Shown here one piece after another: positions 9,304-16,689 of a DNA stretch of 51,165 bases (position 1 is the first letter of the stretch; each line of letters starts with the position of its first letter). The translations under genes and the position numbers were made by a program. The notes under the pieces were generated by a model, which had not been told where the DNA came from, ran no database searches, and saw only the letters and a program-made list of their open reading frames with translations. This DNA is from Deltaproteobacteria bacterium (GTDB lineage Bacteria > Myxococcota_A > UBA9160 > JAJDAL01): positions 122,815 through 173,979 of the forward strand of contig JAJDAL010000003.1 in NCBI GenBank assembly GCA_029261875.1. Direction: 5' to 3'.

Positions 9304-9662
9304 GGGTCGCTGGGTGTTCTGCGCGGTTTGAGGAACCGGGGTTGATACTTCGGCGGCGGCGGCGACGACACGCTGCCGACCGGGCCCTTGATGTCTTTGC
9401 GCGCCATGGCCAGGCAAAATTGCTGATCGTCGTTCTTGCTGATCTGGTAGCAATAGGTGAGGGAACGCGAAGCCACCGCGAGACAGGTCAAGCGCTGCGG
9501 CTCGAATTCGATGTCACGACAGATGCGCGGTTCGAATTCCGTGACGCCGCGGCAGAAATTCCGGCTGTTCTTTTCGTGAATCCGATAGCACGACGCTTGG
9601 GCTGCCGTCGGGAAGAGAAACGAGAAGCATAGGGCGAGCCCGCAGGCTCCAATTTTCAACAT
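9300..9662 (-). CDS. Small secreted protein with regularly spaced cysteines
   Basis: 120 residues. Residues 1-23 form a signal peptide ending AAQA. The mature part has Cys at 25, 37, 48, 60, 71 and 83, alternating 12- and 11-residue steps. The unit CYRIHEKNSRNFC (25-37) recurs as CYQISKNDDQQFC (71-83). The tail after residue 90 is Pro-rich and basic. I do not know a named family. The even spacing suggests helical hairpins tied by disulfides in the periplasm. It overlaps the acyltransferase gene by 7 nt and the SGNH gene by 4 nt, so it is embedded in that operon and probably works with it; that role is inference. Confidence 0.8.
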   Translation of the reverse strand: MLKIGACGLALCFSFLFPTAAQASCYRIHEKNSRNFCRGVTEFEPRICRDIEFEPQRLTCLAVASRSLTYCYQISKNDDQQFCLAMARKDIKGPVGSVSSPPPPKYQPRFLKPRRTPSDP

Positions 9663-10804
9663 ACCTTGGACTCCTCGATCGGGCGGGTTTTGACGGGGTG
9701 AGGGACGCGCACGGTGGCGATCCATTCCGTGAGTCGATTCGACAGACGCGCGAAAGGCGTTTCGATGAAGCGTTGGAAGAAGAAGGCGAGCCCGTAGGTC
9801 AAGGCGGTACAGAGCACCAACATTGCGGCCCAACCAACCGGGCTGACGGGCTCGCGGACCAGGGTCAAGCAGGTCATCAGGGTCGCCCAATGCAGCAAAT
9901 AGACGCTGTAGGAAATGCGCCCGCAGAACACCATGAAGGGGGACGCCATGATGCGGTGCATCCAACGGACATGCATGGCGGTCACCATCACGAGTGCGAG
10001 TCCGACGCCCGACATGAGCCAGAGAACGAAGGTGTTCTCGCGCGGGATCGGGATGATGAATCCCGCATAGCCCAGGAGAATGAGAAGCGTTCCGCTCCAC
10101 GCCGAGCGCTTGGCGAAGAATCGCTCGACCCGATGCCGTTCGATGAAAATCGCGATCCCGAGCGCGAAGAAGAACGCGTACTTGAAATGGTAGGTGAACG
10201 CGGCGGGGTAGAAGAACGGAACGCTCGAGACCAGCAGCAGAAGACTCCAATGGGTGCGGCGCGCCAGGAACAGCATTGGCGGCAAAACGAAGGAGAGAAC
10301 GAGTTCGATGGCGATGATCCAGGATGTCGGCATGAGGTTGCCGGTGATGCCGGGAAAACGCAGGGCGCGCAGAACTTCGCCCGCCGAAGCCTGGCTCGAC
10401 GTCAGGGACGCTGCACCGGGGTAGAGGGCCGATTCCGAAAGGGCACCGACGTAGAAGAAACTGGCGGCGAAGGTAAACAGAAGCGCGAACGCGTAGGCGG
10501 GGTGAATGCGCAGAATGCGCCGAACGTAGAACTGCAGCAATCCGCGAACACCGGGCCGTCGCGTCAGCGATGCGGCGAGACAGAATCCACTGAGGATGAA
10601 GAAGAAGCGCACGGGGACGGCGCCGTCTCCGTTGAGCGGCGGCCAACCCGTTACCCGCAGGCTCGTGTAGAGGTGCCACGCCACGACGACGTAGATCGCG
10701 TAGCCCCGCATACCCGCCAGAGCGGCGATCTGCGATAGGTCGCTCGATGTATTGGCATTCGGACCGGCCTCGCCAGTCCGCTCTTCGACGCGGGTGCCCC
10801 TCAC
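9656..10804 (-). CDS. Acyltransferase 3 family membrane protein (OafA/YrhL-like)
   Basis: 382 residues from a GTG at 10804. About ten transmembrane spans are visible. The family start IAALAGMRGYAIYVVVAWHL contains the catalytic His, followed by the RFFFILSGFCLA segment and the YVRRILRIHPAY motif, all diagnostic of Acyl_transf_3. These enzymes move acetyl or other acyl groups across the membrane onto sugars or lipids. It lacks the C-terminal SGNH domain of fused OafA proteins; two separate SGNH proteins follow in the same operon and may supply that function. An internal ATG at residue 32 would cut the conserved first helix, so the longer start is kept. Confidence 0.92.
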   Translation of the reverse strand: MRGTRVEERTGEAGPNANTSSDLSQIAALAGMRGYAIYVVVAWHLYTSLRVTGWPPLNGDGAVPVRFFFILSGFCLAASLTRRPGVRGLLQFYVRRILRIHPAYAFALLFTFAASFFYVGALSESALYPGAASLTSSQASAGEVLRALRFPGITGNLMPTSWIIAIELVLSFVLPPMLFLARRTHWSLLLLVSSVPFFYPAAFTYHFKYAFFFALGIAIFIERHRVERFFAKRSAWSGTLLILLGYAGFIIPIPRENTFVLWLMSGVGLALVMVTAMHVRWMHRIMASPFMVFCGRISYSVYLLHWATLMTCLTLVREPVSPVGWAAMLVLCTALTYGLAFFFQRFIETPFARLSNRLTEWIATVRVPHPVKTRPIEESKVC

Positions 10805-10882
10805 GCGTCTAGCATCGGACGTTTCCCCTAGAGCTTGAGGCGAAGCCCTGGGAGGCGTGGGGCATTTCCCCTCCCCCGGCGC

Positions 10883-11803
10883 TTAGCTGGTGAGGGGGGC
10901 TTCGTAGTGGCGAAACGCGAAGCCCATCAAGATGTGACACACCCCTTGGGCGACGAAGCCCGTGGGCCCCACCAGCAGCGCGAGGATCATCGGGTGGCCA
11001 AGGGTCATTCCGAGGGCAGCGAGGGTAAAGAGGGCGCTGTAGATCGCTCCAAAAATCAAATGAGAACGGACCAGTGTCGGGCGGGCTTCGGGCTGCGTGT
11101 GCCAGGAGAAGATCGTCCAGCTGACGACGTGCCACACGATGAAAAGCGCATAGGGGAGGGAGCCAAAGCGGAAACCGAGTGCCAGCACGGCGGAGCCCAC
11201 CAGCACGAAGCGCAAGTCCCAAACGAGTTTCCACCCCCGACCCCAGTTCTGCGGGCGCGTATCGCGGGAAACCGCGCGCGCGACCCACGCCAGGCAGATC
11301 CCCACCGCACCCCATTGGGCGAGGACGATCTCGATGCGCGCGTCGGAGAAGATCGCGGCCACCAGTAGGGCGGGCGTCGCGATGGATGCACCGACCGGCA
11401 CCAGCGCGTTGCCGATTCCCCGGTGGTCCGGCGACAACTTGGACAAGTGGTAGACCGCATTCTCGGTGGCGTGAAGGAAGAAGAGGATGTGGAGGACGGG
11501 AAGCGAATGGGGCCAGGCCCAATACGCCGCGGCCCCGGCTGCACCACACACGGCGAGGCCCAAGCCGACGGACGGAGTCGCGAACGCACGGCGGCGCAAG
11601 CGCGAGCGGACGAAGAACTCGTACCCCACGCCAAAATGAATGAACGTGATCCACATGGCGAATTGCGTTGCGAGGGTTTCCAGATCGAGTGGACGCGCGA
11701 TCGGATGAACGGCCGCCAAGGCGAGGGCGAGCAAGCCCGTTGCGCCTGCGGCGAACCATGTCATGCGGGCAAAACGCCCCGGGAGCTGGGCCTCGATCCA
11801 CAT
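10883..11803 (-). CDS. Polytopic membrane protein of unknown function
   Basis: 306 residues from an ATG at 11803 with GGAG 7 nt upstream; an upstream TTG at 11842 has no ribosome site and is rejected. Eight or so hydrophobic spans cover the whole length. His residues sit within or at the ends of spans: FIHFGVGYEFF, FLHATENAVYHLSKL, CHILMGFAFRHYEAP. I cannot assign a family. The gene is divergent from the tandem selenoprotein-like pair, with 104 nt between the starts, so the two transcripts may share a control region. Confidence 0.75.
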   Translation of the reverse strand: MWIEAQLPGRFARMTWFAAGATGLLALALAAVHPIARPLDLETLATQFAMWITFIHFGVGYEFFVRSRLRRRAFATPSVGLGLAVCGAAGAAAYWAWPHSLPVLHILFFLHATENAVYHLSKLSPDHRGIGNALVPVGASIATPALLVAAIFSDARIEIVLAQWGAVGICLAWVARAVSRDTRPQNWGRGWKLVWDLRFVLVGSAVLALGFRFGSLPYALFIVWHVVSWTIFSWHTQPEARPTLVRSHLIFGAIYSALFTLAALGMTLGHPMILALLVGPTGFVAQGVCHILMGFAFRHYEAPLTS

Positions 11804-11907
11804 CGCGAAACTCCGGGGGGAAGTGGAGGCGCAGAACTTCAAGGGAAGTCGGGACGCCTCCGATGAAAGAGTGATCGACCGATCCGGCGATCACTGGAGG
11901 GGATTCG

Positions 11908-13092
11908 ATGTTGGGGACGGATGGGCGAAGGCGGACTGCGGCTCGCGTTGGCGTTTTCCTGGCGTTCTGTGTGCTGTTGGCCGGCGGGTTCGGTTGGCTC
12001 CGCGCAACGCCCCAGAAAGCCGACTCGCCGGTCGAATGGCTCGAAGACCTCGACCTTGCGATGGCGCGCGCCCGCGCCGAGGACAAGCCGCTCTTTCTGT
12101 CCTTCAACGTGCGCTATCTCGCGAATCCCGGTGCAGGTCATTGCTGAGCGGGCTGGGACGCCATGCAGTTTCGCATGGCCAACAATCCGAGGCTGGCCGC
12201 CAAGGTCAATCGCGACACGATCCCGGTCGTGATCAACCTGACGGATCAGGGGTTTCCCGACGGACTCCCCGCGCTCGATTACTGGCGGGACCTCCACGCC
12301 CGCGACGTCTGGTCGCATTTCGCCTTCGCGGTTTTCTTCTTGCTCGATCCGGAGGCGGAGGAAAGTTTCGGATTCTACGGCTGCAATTGCGCCGAACACC
12401 TGCGCGTGGCGAAGTTCCGCCTCGACACAATCTATGCGGATCTCGAAGATCAGTTCGACCTCTACCTGGGTCGCTATCGGAAGGTTCGGGCATTGTCGGC
12501 GTCAGGCGAGAACGACGCCGAGGCGCGAGGGGAACTCGCCGGGGTTCGTGCGGAGCTCGCCCGTGAGCTCGAAGGTCGCCGTCAATGTGCGGACGATCGG
12601 CGTCTGTTCACCGCGCGCGTATTGTTGGGGCGCGGTCCCGCACCGTGGTCGCGCATCGTGAAAGCCCTCGAATACCCGCAACCCGGGGAAAGCGATCACC
12701 TCGAAGCCGGCGTTCGCGAGGCGGCGATCCGAACGCTCGCGGACTTCATCACCAACGACGCGCCCTTCGCCGCGGAGGCGATGGAGCACGTGGAAGCGAT
12801 CTACGAAAAACTCGATCCCGAAGAACGCCGGGCGACGATCGCCCGGGTTCGTCAACGCCAGGCCCTGCGGGGTCGGGCGTTTCAACTGACGGATCTCCCC
12901 GTACCGCATTCGCTGCGCGTCCAAGCCGCGCGCGCTTTGGCGACCATCACCCAGCAGGCTTGGGACGGGGGCGAAGAGATGTGGGTCGCACAAGTGCGCC
13001 GTTGGTGGCAGCTCCACGGCCACAACTACGCCTACGAGCCCGCGCTTGCGCCCGTCGCCGCGGCCCCTGCGATGGGGGAAGAGCTGCGATGA
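11908..13092 (+). CDS. Putative selenoprotein: membrane-anchored thioredoxin-like protein with Cys79-Sec80 (copy 1)
   Basis: Read through one in-frame TGA (12145-12147) this gene encodes 394 residues. GGAGG lies 7 nt before the ATG. Residues 14-31 form a transmembrane anchor. Residues 48-110 look like a thioredoxin_7-type strand-helix: KPLFLSFNVRYL, then Cys79-Sec80, then a helix with AMQFRMA and the strand TIPVVINLTD. A CNC motif is at 159-161. The remaining 190 residues are mostly helical and unrecognised. If TGA were a stop, the product would end one residue after the start of its active site. Evidence against decay: the second copy has TGA at the same place, homology continues on both sides, and a SECIS-like hairpin follows. 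Its stop overlaps the next start (ATGA). Redox function is inferred. Confidence 0.8.
12160..12179 (+). promoter_or_regulatory. Bacterial SECIS-like hairpin, copy 1
   Basis: Perfect 7-bp stem GCCATGC/GCATGGC with the 6-nt loop AGTTTC, starting 12 nt after the UGA at 12145-12147. The apical loop starts 19 nt after the UGA, and G is the second loop base. Known bacterial SECIS elements have a stem-loop at about this distance with a G in the first two loop positions. The same 20 nt follow the UGA of the next gene. Confidence 0.78.
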
Positions 13093-14150
13093 ATCGAGGC
13101 GCGGGCAAACGAATCTGGATTGCCGTCGCGATCGCGGGGATTCTCGGTTCCCTGACCGCGATGGCGTCGATCTTTCGTCCGGACCGGATGGTTCGGGGCG
13201 AGGAAGTTCAGTGGGAGCCGGATCTCGCGTCGGCGCTCGAGAAGGCACAGTCTCAAGGCAAGCCGGTGTTGTTGGTCTTCAACGTTCGTTACCTGGGAAA
13301 TCCGCAAGCCGACGAGTGCTGAGTGGGCTTCGAGGCCATGCAGTTTCGCATGGCAGAGGAGCCGGGGTTCGCGGCGCGCGTGAATCGCGAAGTCGTGCCC
13401 GTCATCCACAACGCTACGGACCTGGGCTTTCCCGAGGGTCTACCGGCCCTCGCGCTGTCCCAGGAAGTGTTCGAGCGAAGTCCCTGGTACCACATGACCT
13501 ATGGCTTCTTCGTCCTCATGAACAGCGACGGAACCGAAGCCTATGGGATTTCCGGCTGCCAGTGCGTCGAGCATCTCCACGGGCAGGTGTTCGTGAATCT
13601 GTTTTCCGACTTCGATCGGGCCATGGACCGCGCCCGCCGACTGAAGCAACTCGAAGTCGATTCGGGCGGAGAATCCGTACGAAACGTCGCGATGGAATCC
13701 ATTCGCGCCGAGGTGCGGGAGGAAATGCTCGACGCCGCGCAATGTGGGCTCGACGTGCGATTGATGACGGCCCGCTATCTGCTCGATTTCGGCGCGGCTC
13801 CCTGGGAACGCGTCCTGGAAGTCTTGCGCCCGCCGGCCCACGGGGCGGTGGATCCGTTGGAACCCGGCGTCCGCAGTCTCGCCGTACGCGCCTTGCGCGA
13901 ATTCATCGCCGATGACCGACCGTTCGACCCCCGGGCCGAACATCACGTCGAGGCAATCTATGCGCAGCTCGACCCTTCGGAACGAAGCAAGCTGATCGCA
14001 GATACCCGCGCCAGGCTGGGCTCCAGCATGCGGGTTTCCGACCTGCCCATCCCTCCGTCCTTGCGCCTGCGGGCGGCTCGCGCCCTCGAAGAGATCGAGG
14101 GCGGAATTCGGGGATCAGACGAAGTCGCGGCAGCCAACCCAGCCCGGTGA
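13089..14150 (+). CDS. Putative selenoprotein: membrane-anchored thioredoxin-like protein with Cys77-Sec78 (copy 2)
   Basis: Read through the in-frame TGA at 13320-13322 the gene encodes 353 residues. The ATG overlaps the stop of copy 1, with GGAAGAG upstream. Residues 8-25 are a transmembrane anchor. The thioredoxin-like part has KPVLLVFNVRYL, Cys77-Sec78, AMQFRMA and VVPVIHNATD; CQC sits at 157-159, again 79 residues after Sec. The C-terminal helical region matches copy 1 (TARYLL, VEAIYAQLDPSER) but lacks its last 40 or so residues. Copy 1 and 2 are clear paralogs that have diverged widely except around the UGA. A fragment beginning at a GTG at 13323 would have neither signal nor active site. 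Confidence 0.8.
13335..13354 (+). promoter_or_regulatory. Bacterial SECIS-like hairpin, copy 2
   Basis: The 20 nt are identical to copy 1 (stem GCCATGC/GCATGGC, loop AGTTTC) and again begin 12 nt after the UGA. The flanking bases differ between the copies, so identity stops exactly at the stem ends. This is what selection on RNA structure would leave. Confidence 0.78.
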
Positions 14151-14190
14151 GCGTATACTGGGCCCTCTGAACCCCAGCCGGAGGCTTCCC

Positions 14191-15021
14191 ATGTTCAACC
14201 CGACGGGCGTCGTGATCGACGGTTTTGTCGACAAATTACAAGCCGAGTATCAGCGCAATTACGGTCAGCTCGAGCCCGGCTTCGGAGAGATCCTCGTTTG
14301 GGCTGGGCGCATGGCCCTCGAACGACTCTCCCAGACCGATGCGCTCTACCACACCGTGGAACACAGCATCAGCGTGACGCTGGTCGGTCAGGAGATCCTG
14401 CGCGGACGGCATCTCCGCGACGGCGGCGTGACACCCAGTGATTGGCTGCACTTCATCATTTCTCTCCTGTGTCACGACATCGGGTACGTGCGCGGTGTGT
14501 GCCGAGCCGACAACGGCCGCTTCTGCTCGACGGGAGTCGGGGACGCGATGATCACGCTCGCTCCGGGCGACACGGACGCCTCTCTCACGCCCTACCACGT
14601 CGATCGGGGAATCCGCTTCATCGAAGAGCGCTTCGGGGGGCACCAGGTGATCGATACGAAAATCATCTCCGCGAATATCGGCCTCACGCGCTTTCCGGTT
14701 CCCAACGAAGGCGACGGCGGGATCACGAGTGACTATCCGGGGCTGGTTCGCTCTGCGGACCTGATCGGACAGATGGCTGACCCCAGCTACCTGCGAAAAC
14801 TTCCCGCGCTGTTCCTCGAGTTCGAGGAAACCGGAACCAACGCGAAGCTGGGATACAAGTCCGCGGCGGACCTACGCAACGCGTATCCGAATTTCTTCTG
14901 GACCCAGGTGCATCCCTACATCGAAGACGGCCTTCGCTACTTGTCGGTGACCCAGGAAGGCCGCCAATGGACGGCGAATCTCTACGCCCACGTCTTCGCG
15001 ACCGAACACGAACAGGAATAG
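14191..15021 (+). CDS. HD-domain metal-dependent phosphohydrolase
   Basis: 276 residues. The metal site is YHTVEH (His54, His58) followed by LLCHDIGYV (His95, Asp96), with a later Asp in LVRSADLIGQM. This spacing matches PDEase/HD-type enzymes that cut nucleotides or cyclic nucleotides. No signal peptide or membrane span is present, so it is cytoplasmic. GGAGG lies 6 nt before the ATG. It starts 40 nt after the second selenoprotein-like gene on the same strand and may be cotranscribed with it. The substrate is unknown. Confidence 0.82.
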   Translation: MFNPTGVVIDGFVDKLQAEYQRNYGQLEPGFGEILVWAGRMALERLSQTDALYHTVEHSISVTLVGQEILRGRHLRDGGVTPSDWLHFIISLLCHDIGYVRGVCRADNGRFCSTGVGDAMITLAPGDTDASLTPYHVDRGIRFIEERFGGHQVIDTKIISANIGLTRFPVPNEGDGGITSDYPGLVRSADLIGQMADPSYLRKLPALFLEFEETGTNAKLGYKSAADLRNAYPNFFWTQVHPYIEDGLRYLSVTQEGRQWTANLYAHVFATEHEQE

Positions 15022-15061
15022 GGATTCGCTGACGCGGATACGCTCGCCGCGTCGGGTGACC

Positions 15062-15766
15062 CTAGTCGTTCGAGCGCCGCAGGGGGGTGTGGGCCAGGTG
15101 GAGTCCCACCAGGCGTGCCACGAAGATCGCCACGTAGAGCTGCCCCGTCACCGCTTCGGCGGACGCCAGGGTGCGCGCGGCGGGGGCCACCGGAACCATG
15201 TCTCCGTAGCCCAGTGTCGTCATCGTGACGAAGCTGAAATACATCAGTTCTGGAAAGCGGATTTGCATCTGCGGGTGGTAACTCCGCAGTGTCTCCCCAT
15301 GCAGTAGAAACGCTCCCGGGTGCAGGTATTCGATGAACGCGTACCCCATGACCCACAGAAATCCGATCAACAGGTAGATGCAGATTCCGCCGAAAATCGT
15401 GTCCGTACTCACGTATTCGTCGCGCAAGATTTCGATCATGATGATCGTCGCCACGAAGACGATGAAGATTCCCGTCAGGGCGAGATTCCCCATCACGAAT
15501 ACCGGAATCGGATTCAAGCGCGCCAGGTACTCCAGAACGAGGGAGGGAATCACGAGGATGATGCCGATCCACAGCCAGGAGCGCTCGCCACTGACGGCGT
15601 AGATGCTGGCGACCATCACCGCGGAGAACAACATACTCGCGACGGAGGCGCCTTCGGCGTGGTCGTTGAAGAACGGCGAAATCGCGAACAAGGCGACGAG
15701 GCTCGCGAGCAAGCCCGCAAAACGACCGAACTGAAACGTCTTCCGAATTTCCAACTGCGCCACCAC
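15062..15766 (-). CDS. Potassium-channel-like membrane protein
   Basis: 234 residues. Hydrophobic spans occupy most of residues 13-160. The pore loop and filter are FSFVTMTTLGYGDMVPV, with the selectivity sequence TLGYGD at 184-189, followed by a last span (residues 203-222). The filter is a full match to K+ channels. Extra N-terminal spans resemble the six-span layout without a recognisable S4 arginine ladder, and no cytoplasmic regulatory domain follows. It converges with the HD gene, with 40 nt between stops. Confidence 0.87.
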   Translation of the reverse strand: MVAQLEIRKTFQFGRFAGLLASLVALFAISPFFNDHAEGASVASMLFSAVMVASIYAVSGERSWLWIGIILVIPSLVLEYLARLNPIPVFVMGNLALTGIFIVFVATIIMIEILRDEYVSTDTIFGGICIYLLIGFLWVMGYAFIEYLHPGAFLLHGETLRSYHPQMQIRFPELMYFSFVTMTTLGYGDMVPVAPAARTLASAEAVTGQLYVAIFVARLVGLHLAHTPLRRSND

Positions 15767-15845
15767 GGGCCCTCCTCGATGGACGAGCCAGAGTGTGCCG
15801 CGCGGATGCGAAAGCCGCCCGCGAACTTCGACCGGTGAAGGCGAA

Positions 15846-16517
15846 CTACGCCGCGTTGCGCCTGCGCAATGCGGCGAGGGCGCCGAGCCCCAACGCGATC
15901 CCCCACGCCGGAGTGACCTCGGGGACGGCGACGATCTGTCCGCGAATTGCGCCGGCCGGGTCGTCGCTGGTGTGGAGGTTGAAATACAGATCGAGTTCCT
16001 CGCCGGGCTGCGCGGCCAGGAGGGCGGCGACGAAGTCGTCGAGATCGGCGTTGTTGCCCTCGCCCGAGTCCCATTCCCCGAGCACCGAGGTGCCGAGGCT
16101 GGACGCGAGGACCTGGGTGTCGCCGTCGAGGTCGCTGCTCGGGCTCAGGATGCCGAACACGATGCCACCGTTCGCGCCGCGCGCTGCGTTGTGGATGTGG
16201 AGCGCAGCCACGCTGGCGGTTTCCGGGTCGATCCCGCTGCCGACGGCCGGCGGGATCGTGTTGGTCACGAAGTCACCGAAGTCGATGCCGTCCTCGAAAA
16301 CGAGGTTGAAGGAGAGGTGATTCGATCCGTCCTGTGTCAGCGCGAGGGTCCCGCTGCCGACCAGGGACAATGCGCTCTGGCCACCGGGGAAGACCTCTTG
16401 GCTGCTGTCGAGTTGGACGGTGAACATCGTCGCCGCTCCGGCCAGGGTGGCTCCGAAAGTGCTGAAGAGGAGACCCAGGGTGAGTCGCAATCCGCCGCGC
16501 TTCGTCTGATTCCGCAT
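15846..16517 (-). CDS. Secreted CHRD-domain protein with PEP-CTERM-like C-terminal tag
   Basis: 223 residues from the ATG at 16517 with GGAGGG upstream; the open frame further upstream is not used. Residues 1-29 are a signal peptide ending AGAA. The CHRD domain covers about residues 30-195: FTVQLDSSQEV, VAALHIHNAARGANGGIVFG and LYFNLHT.DDPAGAIRGQI. The C-terminus VPEVTPAWGIALGLGALAAL followed by RRR resembles a PEP-CTERM sorting tag: motif, hydrophobic span, basic end. VPEV replaces the usual VPEP, so it is a variant tag. The protein is probably exported and cut by an exosortase encoded elsewhere. Function unknown. Confidence 0.88.
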   Translation of the reverse strand: MRNQTKRGGLRLTLGLLFSTFGATLAGAATMFTVQLDSSQEVFPGGQSALSLVGSGTLALTQDGSNHLSFNLVFEDGIDFGDFVTNTIPPAVGSGIDPETASVAALHIHNAARGANGGIVFGILSPSSDLDGDTQVLASSLGTSVLGEWDSGEGNNADLDDFVAALLAAQPGEELDLYFNLHTSDDPAGAIRGQIVAVPEVTPAWGIALGLGALAALRRRNAA

Positions 16518-16644
16518 GATTCCCTCCGCTGTTCGTTGAACTCTCGGTACATAGGTACCTGAATTGAAAGCGAAGAGGGGCATCAAAACGGAGTTATATG
16601 AAAGATTTCGTCGCAGCACGCGACGCTGTGGCGAAAGGAAGAAT

Positions 16645-16671
16645 GCGGGGCGCCCCGAAAGGGCGCCCCGC
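16645..16671 (-). terminator. Intrinsic terminator after the trypsin-like protease gene
   Basis: Perfect 11-bp inverted repeat (16645-16655 with 16661-16671) around a 5-nt loop, 19 nt after the protease stop. On the minus strand it is followed by ATTCTTCCTTTC, a T-rich tract. This is the clearest terminator in the window. Confidence 0.75.
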
Positions 16672-16689
16672 GATGGTCCCAAGGATCGA

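Noticed and set aside
12145..13322. The two in-frame TGA codons as ordinary nonsense mutations (pseudogenes)
   Set aside because: Both lie at equivalent codons of diverged paralogs, the frame and homology continue after them, and the same hairpin follows each.
12163..14150. Independent downstream genes starting at ATG 12163 or GTG 13323
   Set aside because: They lack ribosome sites and would split a thioredoxin-like domain; the upstream parts would be 79- and 77-residue stubs ending at the active site.
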